Positions 16,407 through 25,401 of a stretch of DNA of 64,000 nt are shown here, piece by piece (the first letter of the stretch is position 1; every line of letters begins with the position of its first letter). The DNA is from JAJDYQ01 sp965214035 (lineage in GTDB: Bacteria; Pseudomonadota; Gammaproteobacteria; JAJDYQ01), in assembly GCA_965214035.1 (NCBI GenBank), contig OZ243932.1:124001-188000 (forward strand), written 5' to 3'. The notes below the pieces were generated by a model. The model saw nothing but the letters and a program-made list of their open reading frames with translations. It did no database searches and was not told the origin of the DNA. Both the position numbers and the translations under genes were made by a program.

Positions 16407-18683
16407 ATGCTCGATAAGGAGCTTGAAAGCTTATTGAATGATGCTTTTCGCGATGCCTATAAGCGCAATCATGAATTCATTACTCTGGAGCATTTACTGC
16501 TTGCCCTTCTGGATGACCGCGATGCGGTTGATGTGCTCGTGGCTTGTGGTGCCAATATTGACTTATTGCGTAGTGATTTAATGGCTTTTATCGCGGAGAC
16601 GGTACCGTTACTTGTTGATCCGCAAAAAACTGAAACGCAGCCTACGCTGGCCTTTCAGCGTGTATTGCAGCGTGCCGTATTCCATGTTCAAGCCCAAGGC
16701 AAAGACAGAGTGACTGGTGCCAATGTCTTGGTGGCACTTTTTGTCGAGAAGGATTCTCAGGCGGTTTATCTGCTCAGTGATCAGGATATTAGCCGGCTGG
16801 ATGTTATCAGCTACATTTCGCATGGTTTACCGTTGGGAGAAGATCGTGATGGCGAAGATACATCCCATGAGGAGGTGAATGAGGATAGCGAGGAGATGCA
16901 GCAGAAAAGTCCTCTGGATCGTTTTGCTATCAATCTTAATGAACAGGCGGCGCGGGGTAAGATCGATCCCCTGATTGGTCGCAGGCATGAAATGGAGAGA
17001 ACGGCCCAGATACTCTGTCGTCGCCGCAAGAATAATCCGCTATTTGTTGGCGAAGCCGGAGTAGGCAAGACTGCGCTGGCGGAGGGTCTGGCTAAGATGA
17101 TTGTTGATGGAGATGTTCCGGATGTCCTGAAGCCGGCGACGGTTTACTCTCTGGATATCGGTGCCCTGCTTGCTGGAACAAGGTATCGTGGTGATTTTGA
17201 AAAACGTCTTAAGGGTGTCATATCCGAATTAATGGATCGGGAATATGCCATTCTTTTTATTGATGAGATACATACTATCATCGGTGCCGGTGCAACTTCT
17301 GGCAGTGTTATGGATGCTTCCAATCTGGTTAAGCCGGTGTTGGCTTCCGGCGAACTAAAGTGTATTGGTTCAACAACCTATCAGGAATACCGCGGTATTT
17401 TTGAGAAAGATCGTGCCTTATCGCGGCGCTTTCAGAAAATTGATGTGGTTGAGCCATCGATCTCCGAGACTATCAAGATTCTTAAAGGCCTAAAGGAGAG
17501 ATTTGAGAAGCACCATGAAGTACGTTTTACGCCCAGAGCATTGCAAACAGCTGTAGAGCTGTCATCCCGATACATTCATGACCGGCATCAGCCGGACAAG
17601 GCCATTGATGTTATTGATGAGGCCGGTGCCGGAGAGCGCCTGAAGCCGGCATCCAGGCGTCGTAAAACGATCAGTGTGCATGAGATTGAGACGGTGATTG
17701 CCAAAATTACCCGGATTCCACCCAGAAATGTTTCGGCTGATGATAAAAGCACTCTGAAAAATCTGGAGCGAGACCTGAAGCTCGTTATATTCGGGCAGGA
17801 TGAAGCAATATCAGTGTTGAGTGATGCTATCAAGTTGGCACGCTCAGGGCTCGATAACCCTGAACAACCTATTGGCAGCTTTCTTTTTGCTGGTCCCACA
17901 GGAGTAGGAAAGACCGAGGTATCCAGACAGCTGGCGCGTGAACTTGGCATCGAGCTTGTGAGATTTGATATGTCGGAATATATGGAACGTCATACAGTTT
18001 CGAGGCTCATCGGTGCGCCTCCTGGCTATGTGGGTTACGATCAGGGAGGATTGTTGACCGAAGCGGTCGTAAAAAACCCTTACGCTGTCCTGTTGATGGA
18101 TGAGATAGAGAAAGCGCACCCTGATGTTTTCAACATTCTTTTACAGGTCATGGACCATGGTAAGTTGACCGATAACAATGGTCGTCAGTCAGATTTTCGC
18201 AATGTTATTATTATTATGACAACGAATGCCGGTGCCACTGAAAGCCAGCGTGCCAGTATGGGCTTCGTGACCCAGGATCACTCAACCGATACGATGGAAG
18301 CTCTGAAAAAGGTCTTTACACCCGAGTTTCGTAATCGTCTGGATGCCATTATCCAGTTTAATAGCCTGTCGGAAGAGCATATACTCAATGTCGTTGATAA
18401 ATTTCTGTTCGAGCTGCAATCCCAGCTGGATGACAAGAAGGTGGTGCTGGAAGTAGATCATGATGCCAGAGAGTGGATTGCACAAACGGGATATGACCAG
18501 AAAATGGGTGCGCGCCCCATGCGTCGTGTTATTCAGGAGCACATTAAAAAGGAAATTGCCGATGAGCTTTTGTTCGGCCAATTGGTGCATGGCGGAAAAA
18601 TCCTCGTATCCTGTAATGATGACGGACTGGTGTTTAGTTTCGAGGCGTTACTGGCCGAAAATAAGTCAGCTCAGACAGCCTGA
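16407..18683 (+). CDS. clpA: ATP-dependent Clp protease ATP-binding subunit ClpA
   Basis: AAA+ unfoldase of ClpAP. An N-terminal Clp_N domain (MLDKELESLLNDAFRDAYKRNHEFITLEHLLLALL) is followed by two AAA modules. The first has Walker A GEAGVGKTA near residue 215 and LFIDEIHTIIGAG. The second has GPTGVGKTE near 495 and LLMDEIEKAHPDVFN. An IGL/IGF-like loop for ClpP docking is expected but not pinpointed. From the ATG at 16407 it has 758 residues, the same as E. coli ClpA. Immediately downstream of clpS, as in most gammaproteobacteria. Confidence 0.97.
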   Translation: MLDKELESLLNDAFRDAYKRNHEFITLEHLLLALLDDRDAVDVLVACGANIDLLRSDLMAFIAETVPLLVDPQKTETQPTLAFQRVLQRAVFHVQAQGKDRVTGANVLVALFVEKDSQAVYLLSDQDISRLDVISYISHGLPLGEDRDGEDTSHEEVNEDSEEMQQKSPLDRFAINLNEQAARGKIDPLIGRRHEMERTAQILCRRRKNNPLFVGEAGVGKTALAEGLAKMIVDGDVPDVLKPATVYSLDIGALLAGTRYRGDFEKRLKGVISELMDREYAILFIDEIHTIIGAGATSGSVMDASNLVKPVLASGELKCIGSTTYQEYRGIFEKDRALSRRFQKIDVVEPSISETIKILKGLKERFEKHHEVRFTPRALQTAVELSSRYIHDRHQPDKAIDVIDEAGAGERLKPASRRRKTISVHEIETVIAKITRIPPRNVSADDKSTLKNLERDLKLVIFGQDEAISVLSDAIKLARSGLDNPEQPIGSFLFAGPTGVGKTEVSRQLARELGIELVRFDMSEYMERHTVSRLIGAPPGYVGYDQGGLLTEAVVKNPYAVLLMDEIEKAHPDVFNILLQVMDHGKLTDNNGRQSDFRNVIIIMTTNAGATESQRASMGFVTQDHSTDTMEALKKVFTPEFRNRLDAIIQFNSLSEEHILNVVDKFLFELQSQLDDKKVVLEVDHDAREWIAQTGYDQKMGARPMRRVIQEHIKKEIADELLFGQLVHGGKILVSCNDDGLVFSFEALLAENKSAQTA

Positions 18684-18846
18684 TAAAATCCTGAGCGATG
18701 CTGAAATTTTCCTGTATATCCGCCGGTCTGGCAGATAGAAAGTCATTGACTTGCATGACCAATGAAACTATCCTGACTGCTTGGCGGTGGCCTATTGATG
18801 CTTCAGCCTTTGATATAAGCAAACTTACTGATTTAAGGAGACAGCA

Positions 18847-20610
18847 ATGACACGTATGACCCCCAGTGAAGCATTTGTAGAGACTCTGGCTTCCAACAAC
18901 GTCACTGAAATATTTGGAATCATGGGTTCCGCGTTTATGGATGCGATGGATATTTTCGCACCGGCCGGTATTCGTTTTATTCCGGTTGTTCATGAACAGG
19001 GTGCGGCACATATGGCAGATGGTTATTCGCGCATGAGTGGTCGCCATGGTGTCTGTATCGGGCAGAATGGCCCGGGTGTTTCAAATTGTGTGACAGGCAT
19101 TGCTGCTGCATATTGGGCGCATTCTCCGGTCGTTATTGTCACGCCTGAAGCCGGTACTATGGGTATGGGACTAGGTGGCTTTCAGGAGGCCAATCAATTA
19201 CCGATGTTTCAGGAGTTTACCCAATATCAGGGGCATGTTAATAATCCGAATCGTATGGCTGAGTTTACCGGTCGTTGTTTTGACCGTGCAATGAGTGAGA
19301 TGGGGCCTGTCCAGTTGAATATTCCACGTGATTATTTTTACGGTGACATTAATGTTGATATTCCACAGCCGATACATTTGGACCGTGGCCCTGGTGGTGA
19401 TGACTCTCTGAACATGGCGGCTGACATGCTGGCTGAGGCCAGATTTCCAGTGATTATTTCTGGTGGCGGCGTAGTAATGGCTAATGCAGTTGAGGATTGC
19501 AGGGCGCTGGCTGAGCGCTTGGGTTGTCCGGTTGTGAACAGTTATCTGCATAATGATTCGTTCCCGGCTTCACATCCGCAGTGGTGTGGTCCGCTTGGTT
19601 ACCAGGGGTCGAAGGCTGCAATGCAGCTAATATCACAAGCCGATGTGGTTGTCGCATTGGGTTCACGTCTCGGCCCATTTGGTACGTTGCCGCAGTATGG
19701 TATGGATTACTGGCCGAAAGATTGCCGGATTATCCAAATTGATGCTGATCGCAAAATGCTTGGTTTGGTCAAGAAAATTTCTGTTGGTATTTGTGGTGAT
19801 GCGGGTGCCGCAGCATGCGCATTAACAGCACGCCTCGCTGACCGTACATTGGTATGTGATGCTGATCGTGACGGGCGTGCCGGAAAAATTAAGGATGCAA
19901 AAGCAGCCTGGGAAAGCGAGCTGGAGCAATGGACGCATGAAAGAGACTCATTTTCTCTCGATATGGTTGCCGAACAGAAAGCGGAGAAGGGTAATTATCT
20001 GCACCCGCGTCAGGTATTGCGCGAGCTGGAAAAAGCAATGCCAGAGGATGCGATGGTTTCGACAGATATCGGCAATATTAACTCAGTGGCCAATTCATAT
20101 CTGCGCTTTGAGCGTTCGCGTTCATTTTTTGCGGCTATGAGTTGGGGCAACTGTGGCTATGCTTTCCCAACTATCATTGGTGCCAAGGTTGCAGCCCCCG
20201 ATCGTCCTGCGATTTCTTATGCGGGTGATGGTGCTTGGGGTATGAGTATGATGGAAACCATGACTTGTGTTCGCCATAATATCCCTGTGACTGCAGTTGT
20301 GTTTCATAACCGTCAGTGGGGTGCCGAGAAAAAGAATCAGGTTGATTTCTATAACCGTCGTTTTGTTGCTGCCGAGCTTGAAAATGAGAGCTGGGCAGAA
20401 ATCGGTAAGTCAATGGGCGCTGAAGGTGTTCGTATTGACAGGCTCGAAGATGTTGGGGCTGCTTTGAAAAAAGCGGTTGACAGGCAGATGAATGAAGGCA
20501 AAACAACAATTCTTGAGATCATGTGTACCCGCGAACTGGGTGATCCTTTCCGCAAGGATGCTTTGAGCAAGCCGGTGCGTTATCTGAAAAAATATAAAGA
20601 CTACATATAG
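18847..20610 (+). CDS. xsc: Sulfoacetaldehyde acetyltransferase
   Basis: ThDP enzyme that converts sulfoacetaldehyde plus phosphate to acetyl phosphate and sulfite, the key step in taurine and isethionate dissimilation. It has the acetolactate-synthase-like fold with the conserved N-terminal FGIMGSAFMDAMDIF and VVHEQGAAHMADGYSR (ThDP glutamate), and the ThDP/Mg motif GDGAWGMSMMETMTCVRHNIPVTAVVFHNRQWGAEKKNQ, which is close to characterised Xsc. The product is 587 residues. The ribosome binding site AAGGAGA is 6 bases before the ATG. pta follows by 71 bases, matching the common xsc-pta pair. No taurine uptake or deamination genes are in the window. Confidence 0.95.
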   Translation: MTRMTPSEAFVETLASNNVTEIFGIMGSAFMDAMDIFAPAGIRFIPVVHEQGAAHMADGYSRMSGRHGVCIGQNGPGVSNCVTGIAAAYWAHSPVVIVTPEAGTMGMGLGGFQEANQLPMFQEFTQYQGHVNNPNRMAEFTGRCFDRAMSEMGPVQLNIPRDYFYGDINVDIPQPIHLDRGPGGDDSLNMAADMLAEARFPVIISGGGVVMANAVEDCRALAERLGCPVVNSYLHNDSFPASHPQWCGPLGYQGSKAAMQLISQADVVVALGSRLGPFGTLPQYGMDYWPKDCRIIQIDADRKMLGLVKKISVGICGDAGAAACALTARLADRTLVCDADRDGRAGKIKDAKAAWESELEQWTHERDSFSLDMVAEQKAEKGNYLHPRQVLRELEKAMPEDAMVSTDIGNINSVANSYLRFERSRSFFAAMSWGNCGYAFPTIIGAKVAAPDRPAISYAGDGAWGMSMMETMTCVRHNIPVTAVVFHNRQWGAEKKNQVDFYNRRFVAAELENESWAEIGKSMGAEGVRIDRLEDVGAALKKAVDRQMNEGKTTILEIMCTRELGDPFRKDALSKPVRYLKKYKDYI

Positions 20611-20681
20611 CGGCTTATCAGGTCTGCCTCGGAGCTTGCACATACTGATCTTTGCAGCACGTTAGAATAAGTGTTAATGCA

Positions 20682-21674
20682 ATGGGTATCCTCGGTCGTT
20701 TATATCAAAAAGCCAGTGAAAATGTTAGGCGCATAGTCTTACCTGAGGGCCATGATCCCCGTATTCTGTTGGCTGCAGTAAAAGCTGCCCAGGATGCCAT
20801 CGCTGATATTATACTTGTTGGTAGCAGGCAGCAGATCAATGCCTGTGCTATTGAATGCAATAGCAATCTTTCCGGCGTTACCCTGATTGAACCATCAACA
20901 TTTTCCGATCTGGAGGATTACGCCGGTGTATTGTATGAAAAACGCAAGCACAAAGGCGTTACGTTAGAGCAGGCCATGAAGCTGGTTTGTGACCCTCTTG
21001 TGTTTGCAGCTATAATGACAACGAGGCATGATGCTGATGGTATGGTTGCCGGTGCTGTTTCCACAACAGCTGATGTGATTCGTAATGCTATACAGATCGT
21101 TGGTGCGGATAGTGAAAGCGACATAATTTCCAGCTTTTTCCTGATGATATTTGACAAGCCCTTCCATCATTTGAAAGGGGACTATGTTTTTTCGGACTGT
21201 GGGCTAGTGATTGATCCTGATGCGCAGCAACTGGCATCGATCACTATTTCATCGGTTCAAAGTGCATGGACACTGCTTGATGATGAGCCCCGTGTCGCAA
21301 TGCTCTCGTTTTCAACACAGGGCAGTGCATCTCATAGTCGCGTATCACGGGTTGCAGAAGCAACAGGGCTTATAAGGGAACGTATGCCTGAACTGCTGAT
21401 TGATGGTGAGATACAGCTTGATGCCGCACTGATTCCCGAAGTATGCAGCATGAAGGTTGCTAACTCTAAAGTCAGAGGGTGTGCTAATGTGTTAATTTTT
21501 CCTAATCTGGATGCAGGTAATATCGGTTATAAAATTGCCGAGAGATTTGGTCAGGCCATAGCCGTTGGTCCATTGTTGCAGGGCTTGAAGCGTCCTGTAA
21601 ATGATCTGTCTCGCGGCTGTTCTGTTGATGATGTGTATAACGTTATCGCAGTGACTGCAGTGCAGTCCGCATAG
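20682..21674 (+). CDS. pta: Phosphate acetyltransferase
   Basis: Converts acetyl phosphate, the product of Xsc, to acetyl-CoA. It is the short Pta type (about 330 residues, without the DRTGG regulatory part), with RIVLPEGHDPRILLAA, MVAGAVSTTADVIRNAIQIVG and NVLIFPNLDAGNIGYKIAERFG. The ATG at 20682 (MGILGRLYQKAS) is chosen; a TTG ten codons upstream is less likely. Paired with xsc, it channels C2 sulfonate carbon into acetyl-CoA, which could feed the PHA genes 7 kb away. Confidence 0.92.
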   Translation: MGILGRLYQKASENVRRIVLPEGHDPRILLAAVKAAQDAIADIILVGSRQQINACAIECNSNLSGVTLIEPSTFSDLEDYAGVLYEKRKHKGVTLEQAMKLVCDPLVFAAIMTTRHDADGMVAGAVSTTADVIRNAIQIVGADSESDIISSFFLMIFDKPFHHLKGDYVFSDCGLVIDPDAQQLASITISSVQSAWTLLDDEPRVAMLSFSTQGSASHSRVSRVAEATGLIRERMPELLIDGEIQLDAALIPEVCSMKVANSKVRGCANVLIFPNLDAGNIGYKIAERFGQAIAVGPLLQGLKRPVNDLSRGCSVDDVYNVIAVTAVQSA

Positions 21675-21733
21675 AAACTAGAGGATCTTTGGTGTTTTCT
21701 GGAAGTGGAGAGGCTGCCGTGCTGTTAGAATCA

Positions 21734-22936
21734 TTAGCCTGAGGCACCTTTTTTATCCGGGAGTGATGCTGAGTGATCAGGTTTATCTGTAAAATTATCC
21801 TTTGATTTTATGACGCGCTCAATATCGGCAAGCAGGTTCATTTCATCGAGTATTTTCTGCTTTTCCTTGCGAATAATCTGGATGCGCTTTTCCCATTCGT
21901 TATTTTCAATTGCCTGTTTTATGATCTTGATTGCTTCGATGGGCTTTGCTATGTCTATATGAATAAATGCCCTATTGTCTATCCAGTTTCCGGCTGTTTC
22001 TGTTCCATGGTAGAAACATAGACACTCAGCCAGAATCGCGTCTGTCAACTTTTCTGTAAAATAGTTATCTTCTATGTTGTTTTCCGAAGCAAAATGATAT
22101 TTATATGGAAACAATCCATCATCTTTACATAGGTCAGGCAATAGTTCTCCTCGGTATTGAGAAAAAGTTTTTAGCTGAGACATAAACCTATGCCGTTTGG
22201 CCCGCCCGTATATATCTATACTGATTTGCTCATCGAGTATTTTAACGAATTTTAATCTCTCTCTGTGAAGCGGGAACGTATCCTGGTCTGATGTAATTGT
22301 GGAGAGTACCTTTGTCTTTTGGATTGAATTTTCTTTTAGCCAGTGATATGACCTTGACAGGTACCATACCGTGAACATTCGTTTATCGGGCAATTTTGAC
22401 ACATGAAAGAATTCATCTGTTTTTTGTTCCGGCCTTCCCTTGGATCGCCATTGGTTTATACTTGCCGCCGGTTCGGCGTAGTAAAGCAGTGTTCGTTTTG
22501 GGTTGTAGTATGAGAGTGGAGTGTATCGTGTATTATTAATTACAAGATAATAGTCTGCATATTTTTTGGCGGTAAATTCCAGGTCTCCCCATCCTGTTTT
22601 TGTATTAAAATATCTTTTAAAGACAGTGATATTTGCTCTTGAGTTACAAGACAGAATCTTCACGGTCCGCTTGCTTTTGCTTCTATCTATATCTGGTTCA
22701 TTGATTTTGTTAATTGGAAGAATGAGTGAGTATAGAAGTGAGTATAGACCAGATGCACACATTAGTCGTAATTTTACTATATGCGACCTGACCCTTTTTC
22801 CCCATTCTATTATGCGCCGCTTGGTCTCCTCTGGACCGATAGGGAGTCCATATAATAGTTCTAATAAATGGTAAGTATATTTTTTCATCAATACTGAGTA
22901 ATACAGGTTTATGGAAGGGAGGGGTAATTCCTTCAT
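21734..22936 (-). CDS. GT10-like (fucosyltransferase family) glycosyltransferase, copy B
   Basis: Paralogue of the gene at 2608-3792: both carry SKRTVKI, FNTKxGWG(D/N)xEFT, YYNPxRTLLY, DDGLFPYKYHFASEN and EKLTDAILAECLCFY. The N-terminal 70 residues differ most. AT-rich relative to its neighbours pta and mnmA. Start uncertain: the ATG at 22936 has no visible ribosome binding site, and the ATG at 22888 is an alternative. It lies beside an IS481-like transposase remnant, fitting acquisition by transfer or duplication. Donor and acceptor sugars unknown. Confidence 0.73.
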   Translation of the reverse strand: MKELPLPSINLYYSVLMKKYTYHLLELLYGLPIGPEETKRRIIEWGKRVRSHIVKLRLMCASGLYSLLYSLILPINKINEPDIDRSKSKRTVKILSCNSRANITVFKRYFNTKTGWGDLEFTAKKYADYYLVINNTRYTPLSYYNPKRTLLYYAEPAASINQWRSKGRPEQKTDEFFHVSKLPDKRMFTVWYLSRSYHWLKENSIQKTKVLSTITSDQDTFPLHRERLKFVKILDEQISIDIYGRAKRHRFMSQLKTFSQYRGELLPDLCKDDGLFPYKYHFASENNIEDNYFTEKLTDAILAECLCFYHGTETAGNWIDNRAFIHIDIAKPIEAIKIIKQAIENNEWEKRIQIIRKEKQKILDEMNLLADIERVIKSKDNFTDKPDHSASLPDKKGASG

Positions 22937-23059
22937 TATTCAATTGAACCCGGAAGTGAAGTTCAGGTCACTAAGGCCCATTTCTTTTTTTCGGGTAATA
23001 TCCCTCTCCTCTCTCCCTGAATCAGGTCAGACCATCCATGATTATAATACTGAGGCCAG

Positions 23060-23425
23060 CTATGGCAAATTTCTGTATGAGTCGTTCCCCAAACCGGACT
23101 TTTTATGATGGTTGATAATGTACGGTATTGGTGTTTGTAAATCCAGTACTTTGTGTGGTTGAGTGGTGTTGTATTGGAGCTGCCACTCGGCGAGTTTTTC
23201 ATTAAGAGATCCCGGATCGATGAATACTAACTCTTCGTGGAAGCCCATCAACTGTTTCTGAACGGTGCCATTCAAACTCTCACAGGTAGCATTTATTCGA
23301 AGGGATTGGGTGTAGATCAGTCCACAGATGGGCAATCTGACTGTTGTTGGGAGGGCGGTCAAAAGTGTTCTTGAATTCGCTGCCGCCATCGATGACGATG
23401 ATAAATTCCACTGCCGGGTGCTACT
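23060..23425 (-). pseudogene. IS481-like transposase remnant
   Basis: Degenerate C-terminal part of a DDE integrase-type transposase. One frame reads VIDGGSEFKNTF; after a frameshift another reads INATCESLNGTVQKQLMGFHEELVF and NEKLAEWQLQYNTTQPHKVLDLQTP, the usual end of IS481/IS3-type integrase cores. N-terminal half, first catalytic Asp and terminal repeats are missing. It abuts the mnmA stop, and the DDE domain is not intact. Confidence 0.78.
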
Positions 23426-23444
23426 GTCTTTCGGAAAGGAGGTT

Positions 23445-24557
23445 CTATTTGCGCTTGATTGGGGAAGTAATGACACCGCCTCCCAGACAGATGTCGCCGG
23501 TATAAAACACAACGGATTGTCCAGGTGCGATGGCACGCATGGGTTCGTCAAAAATAACCCTGCATTGATCACCATCCTGCAGGCTTACCGTGCAGATTGC
23601 ATCGATCTGACGGTGGCGGGTTCTGGCAGTACAACGGAACTGTTGGGGCGGGATGGACGTAATCCAGTGTAATGATCTGGCCTGTAGCCCGATGGAGAAG
23701 AGGGCGGGATGGTCATGTCCCTGTGCGACAACCAGCACATTATCTTCCAGCCGTTTGTCTGTGACAAACCAGGGTGCCTGACTGCTGTTTTTTTTCCCAC
23801 CTATGCCCAGTCCTTTGCGTTGTCCTATGGTGTGGAACATCAGGCCGCGGTGCTTCCCGACGATCTCTCCTTCAACTGAACGCACTTCCCCCGGCTGATT
23901 AGGAAAGTATCCGGCTATGAAATCATCGAAGCGTCGTTTACCTATGAAGCAGATGCCGGTACTGTCCCGGCGATTATAATTGACTAAGCCCGCTTTTCTT
24001 GCCATTTTTCTGACTTCCTGTTTTTTATGTTGGCAGAGAGGAAATAGTGACCTCATTAATGCCTGCCCAGAGACCTGATGTAAAAAATATGTTTGGTCTT
24101 TGTTTTTATCCTCAGCACGCCTGAGTTCAATTTTGTCAGGATACCTTTTCGTACACGCATAGTGACCTGTAGCAATTTTTTCCGCGCCTTTAGATAGGGC
24201 GTAATCCAGAAATGCCTGAAATTTGATTTCGCGGTTGCAAAGAATATCCGGATTAGGTGTGCGACCTGCCTTTAGCTCGCTCAAAAAATACTCAAATACT
24301 TTATTCCAGTATTCAGTGGAGAAATTGATGGTATCGAGTGGGATATCCAGTTTGTCCGCAACGTCCGAAGCGATTCTGAGATCCTTTTCAGCGGCACAAT
24401 ACTCGGCATCGTCATCTTCTTCCCAGTTTTTCATAAACAGGCCATATACTTTATAGCCCTTGCGCTTTAGCAGCATGGCTGCCACCGCCGAATCCACGCC
24501 ACCGGACAAGCCGACAATGACCTTTCCCTGAATAGTCTGATTGGCTCGTTCGTACAT
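23445..24557 (-). CDS. mnmA: tRNA-specific 2-thiouridylase MnmA
   Basis: Makes the 2-thio group of U34 in tRNAs for Lys, Glu and Gln, using sulfur relayed by the Tus system. P-loop SGGVDSAVA is near residue 19. The catalytic cysteines are predicted in PDILCNREIKF and in STGICFIGKRRF. The C-terminal domain is present through LGGGVI. 370 residues, normal length. It lies alone between an IS remnant and a divergent ankyrin gene. Confidence 0.95.
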   Translation of the reverse strand: MYERANQTIQGKVIVGLSGGVDSAVAAMLLKRKGYKVYGLFMKNWEEDDDAEYCAAEKDLRIASDVADKLDIPLDTINFSTEYWNKVFEYFLSELKAGRTPNPDILCNREIKFQAFLDYALSKGAEKIATGHYACTKRYPDKIELRRAEDKNKDQTYFLHQVSGQALMRSLFPLCQHKKQEVRKMARKAGLVNYNRRDSTGICFIGKRRFDDFIAGYFPNQPGEVRSVEGEIVGKHRGLMFHTIGQRKGLGIGGKKNSSQAPWFVTDKRLEDNVLVVAQGHDHPALFSIGLQARSLHWITSIPPQQFRCTARTRHRQIDAICTVSLQDGDQCRVIFDEPMRAIAPGQSVVFYTGDICLGGGVITSPIKRK

Positions 24558-24676
24558 TGGTAGTCAGGTTGTTTATGGAGCTTAAACCGCGATTCTAACA
24601 GAGATACGAAAAGTGGTGATATGGTCGCGAGTGGCCCATATGTTATATTGCAGATAGTCTATTAAGGTGCAGTGAT

Positions 24677-25300
24677 ATGAAAAAAATACCTTTAATTCCG
24701 GTAATAGGCGTCATTATTATTATTGTTCTCACTATACGTGCCTATGAAAGAGATGTCGCATGGGTGCGAGAAAATCCCAGACAGGCTTATACTGCTGGCA
24801 TTATGGATGATGGTAACTTGACAGTGCTGCATATGGCTTCCTGGAATGGGGATTATAATCAAGTGTCTCGGCTGTTGGAGCAGGGCCATGACATTGACCA
24901 GAAAACATCGACTTTCAGATTCACCCCCTTTCATATGGCCATATTCAGGGGGCATACCCGGGTGGCGGGGCTGCTCTTATCGAAGGGCGCCAATATAAAT
25001 GGAGGCAGTAACTTTAATCGGACTCCTCTGCATTGGGCGGCTTTTATGGCAGAGCCGGATTCCGTAGAGTTTCTGATCAGAAAGGGGGCCGATCTGGAAA
25101 AAAGTAATGAACAGGGTTGGACAGCGCTTCATTATGCCGCTCATGCAGGAGACTTTGATATTGTGAAACTGCTTGTGGAAAGTGGTGCTCAAATCAATAA
25201 GAAAACCCACCAGAACCAAACAGCGAAGGAGCTGGCTGAGGTGGATAACCGGCAAGATGTTGTCCGTTTTTTAAGTTCTGCTACTCAAAAGTTGAATTAG
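24677..25300 (+). CDS. Ankyrin-repeat protein with N-terminal membrane anchor
   Basis: 207 residues. Residues 5-22 (PLIPVIGVIIIIVLTIRA) form a single hydrophobic signal-anchor. Four to five ankyrin repeats follow from about residue 46: NLTVLHMASWNGDYNQVSRLLEQG, RFTPFHMAIFRGHTRVAGLLLSKGA, NRTPLHWAAFMAEPDSVEFLIRKGA, GWTALHYAAHAGDFDIVKLLVESGA. Likely a periplasm-facing protein-interaction module. No partner is evident; mnmA is divergent and metH convergent. Confidence 0.85.
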   Translation: MKKIPLIPVIGVIIIIVLTIRAYERDVAWVRENPRQAYTAGIMDDGNLTVLHMASWNGDYNQVSRLLEQGHDIDQKTSTFRFTPFHMAIFRGHTRVAGLLLSKGANINGGSNFNRTPLHWAAFMAEPDSVEFLIRKGADLEKSNEQGWTALHYAAHAGDFDIVKLLVESGAQINKKTHQNQTAKELAEVDNRQDVVRFLSSATQKLN

Positions 25301-25401
25301 AGTACTTCTATTCGCCTGTTGCATTTTGCCGGACCTGACTGAGCGGTTAATAGCAAGGCATGTTGAGCCATGATTCAAGTCAATTCCAGTGAAATTTCTA
25401 A

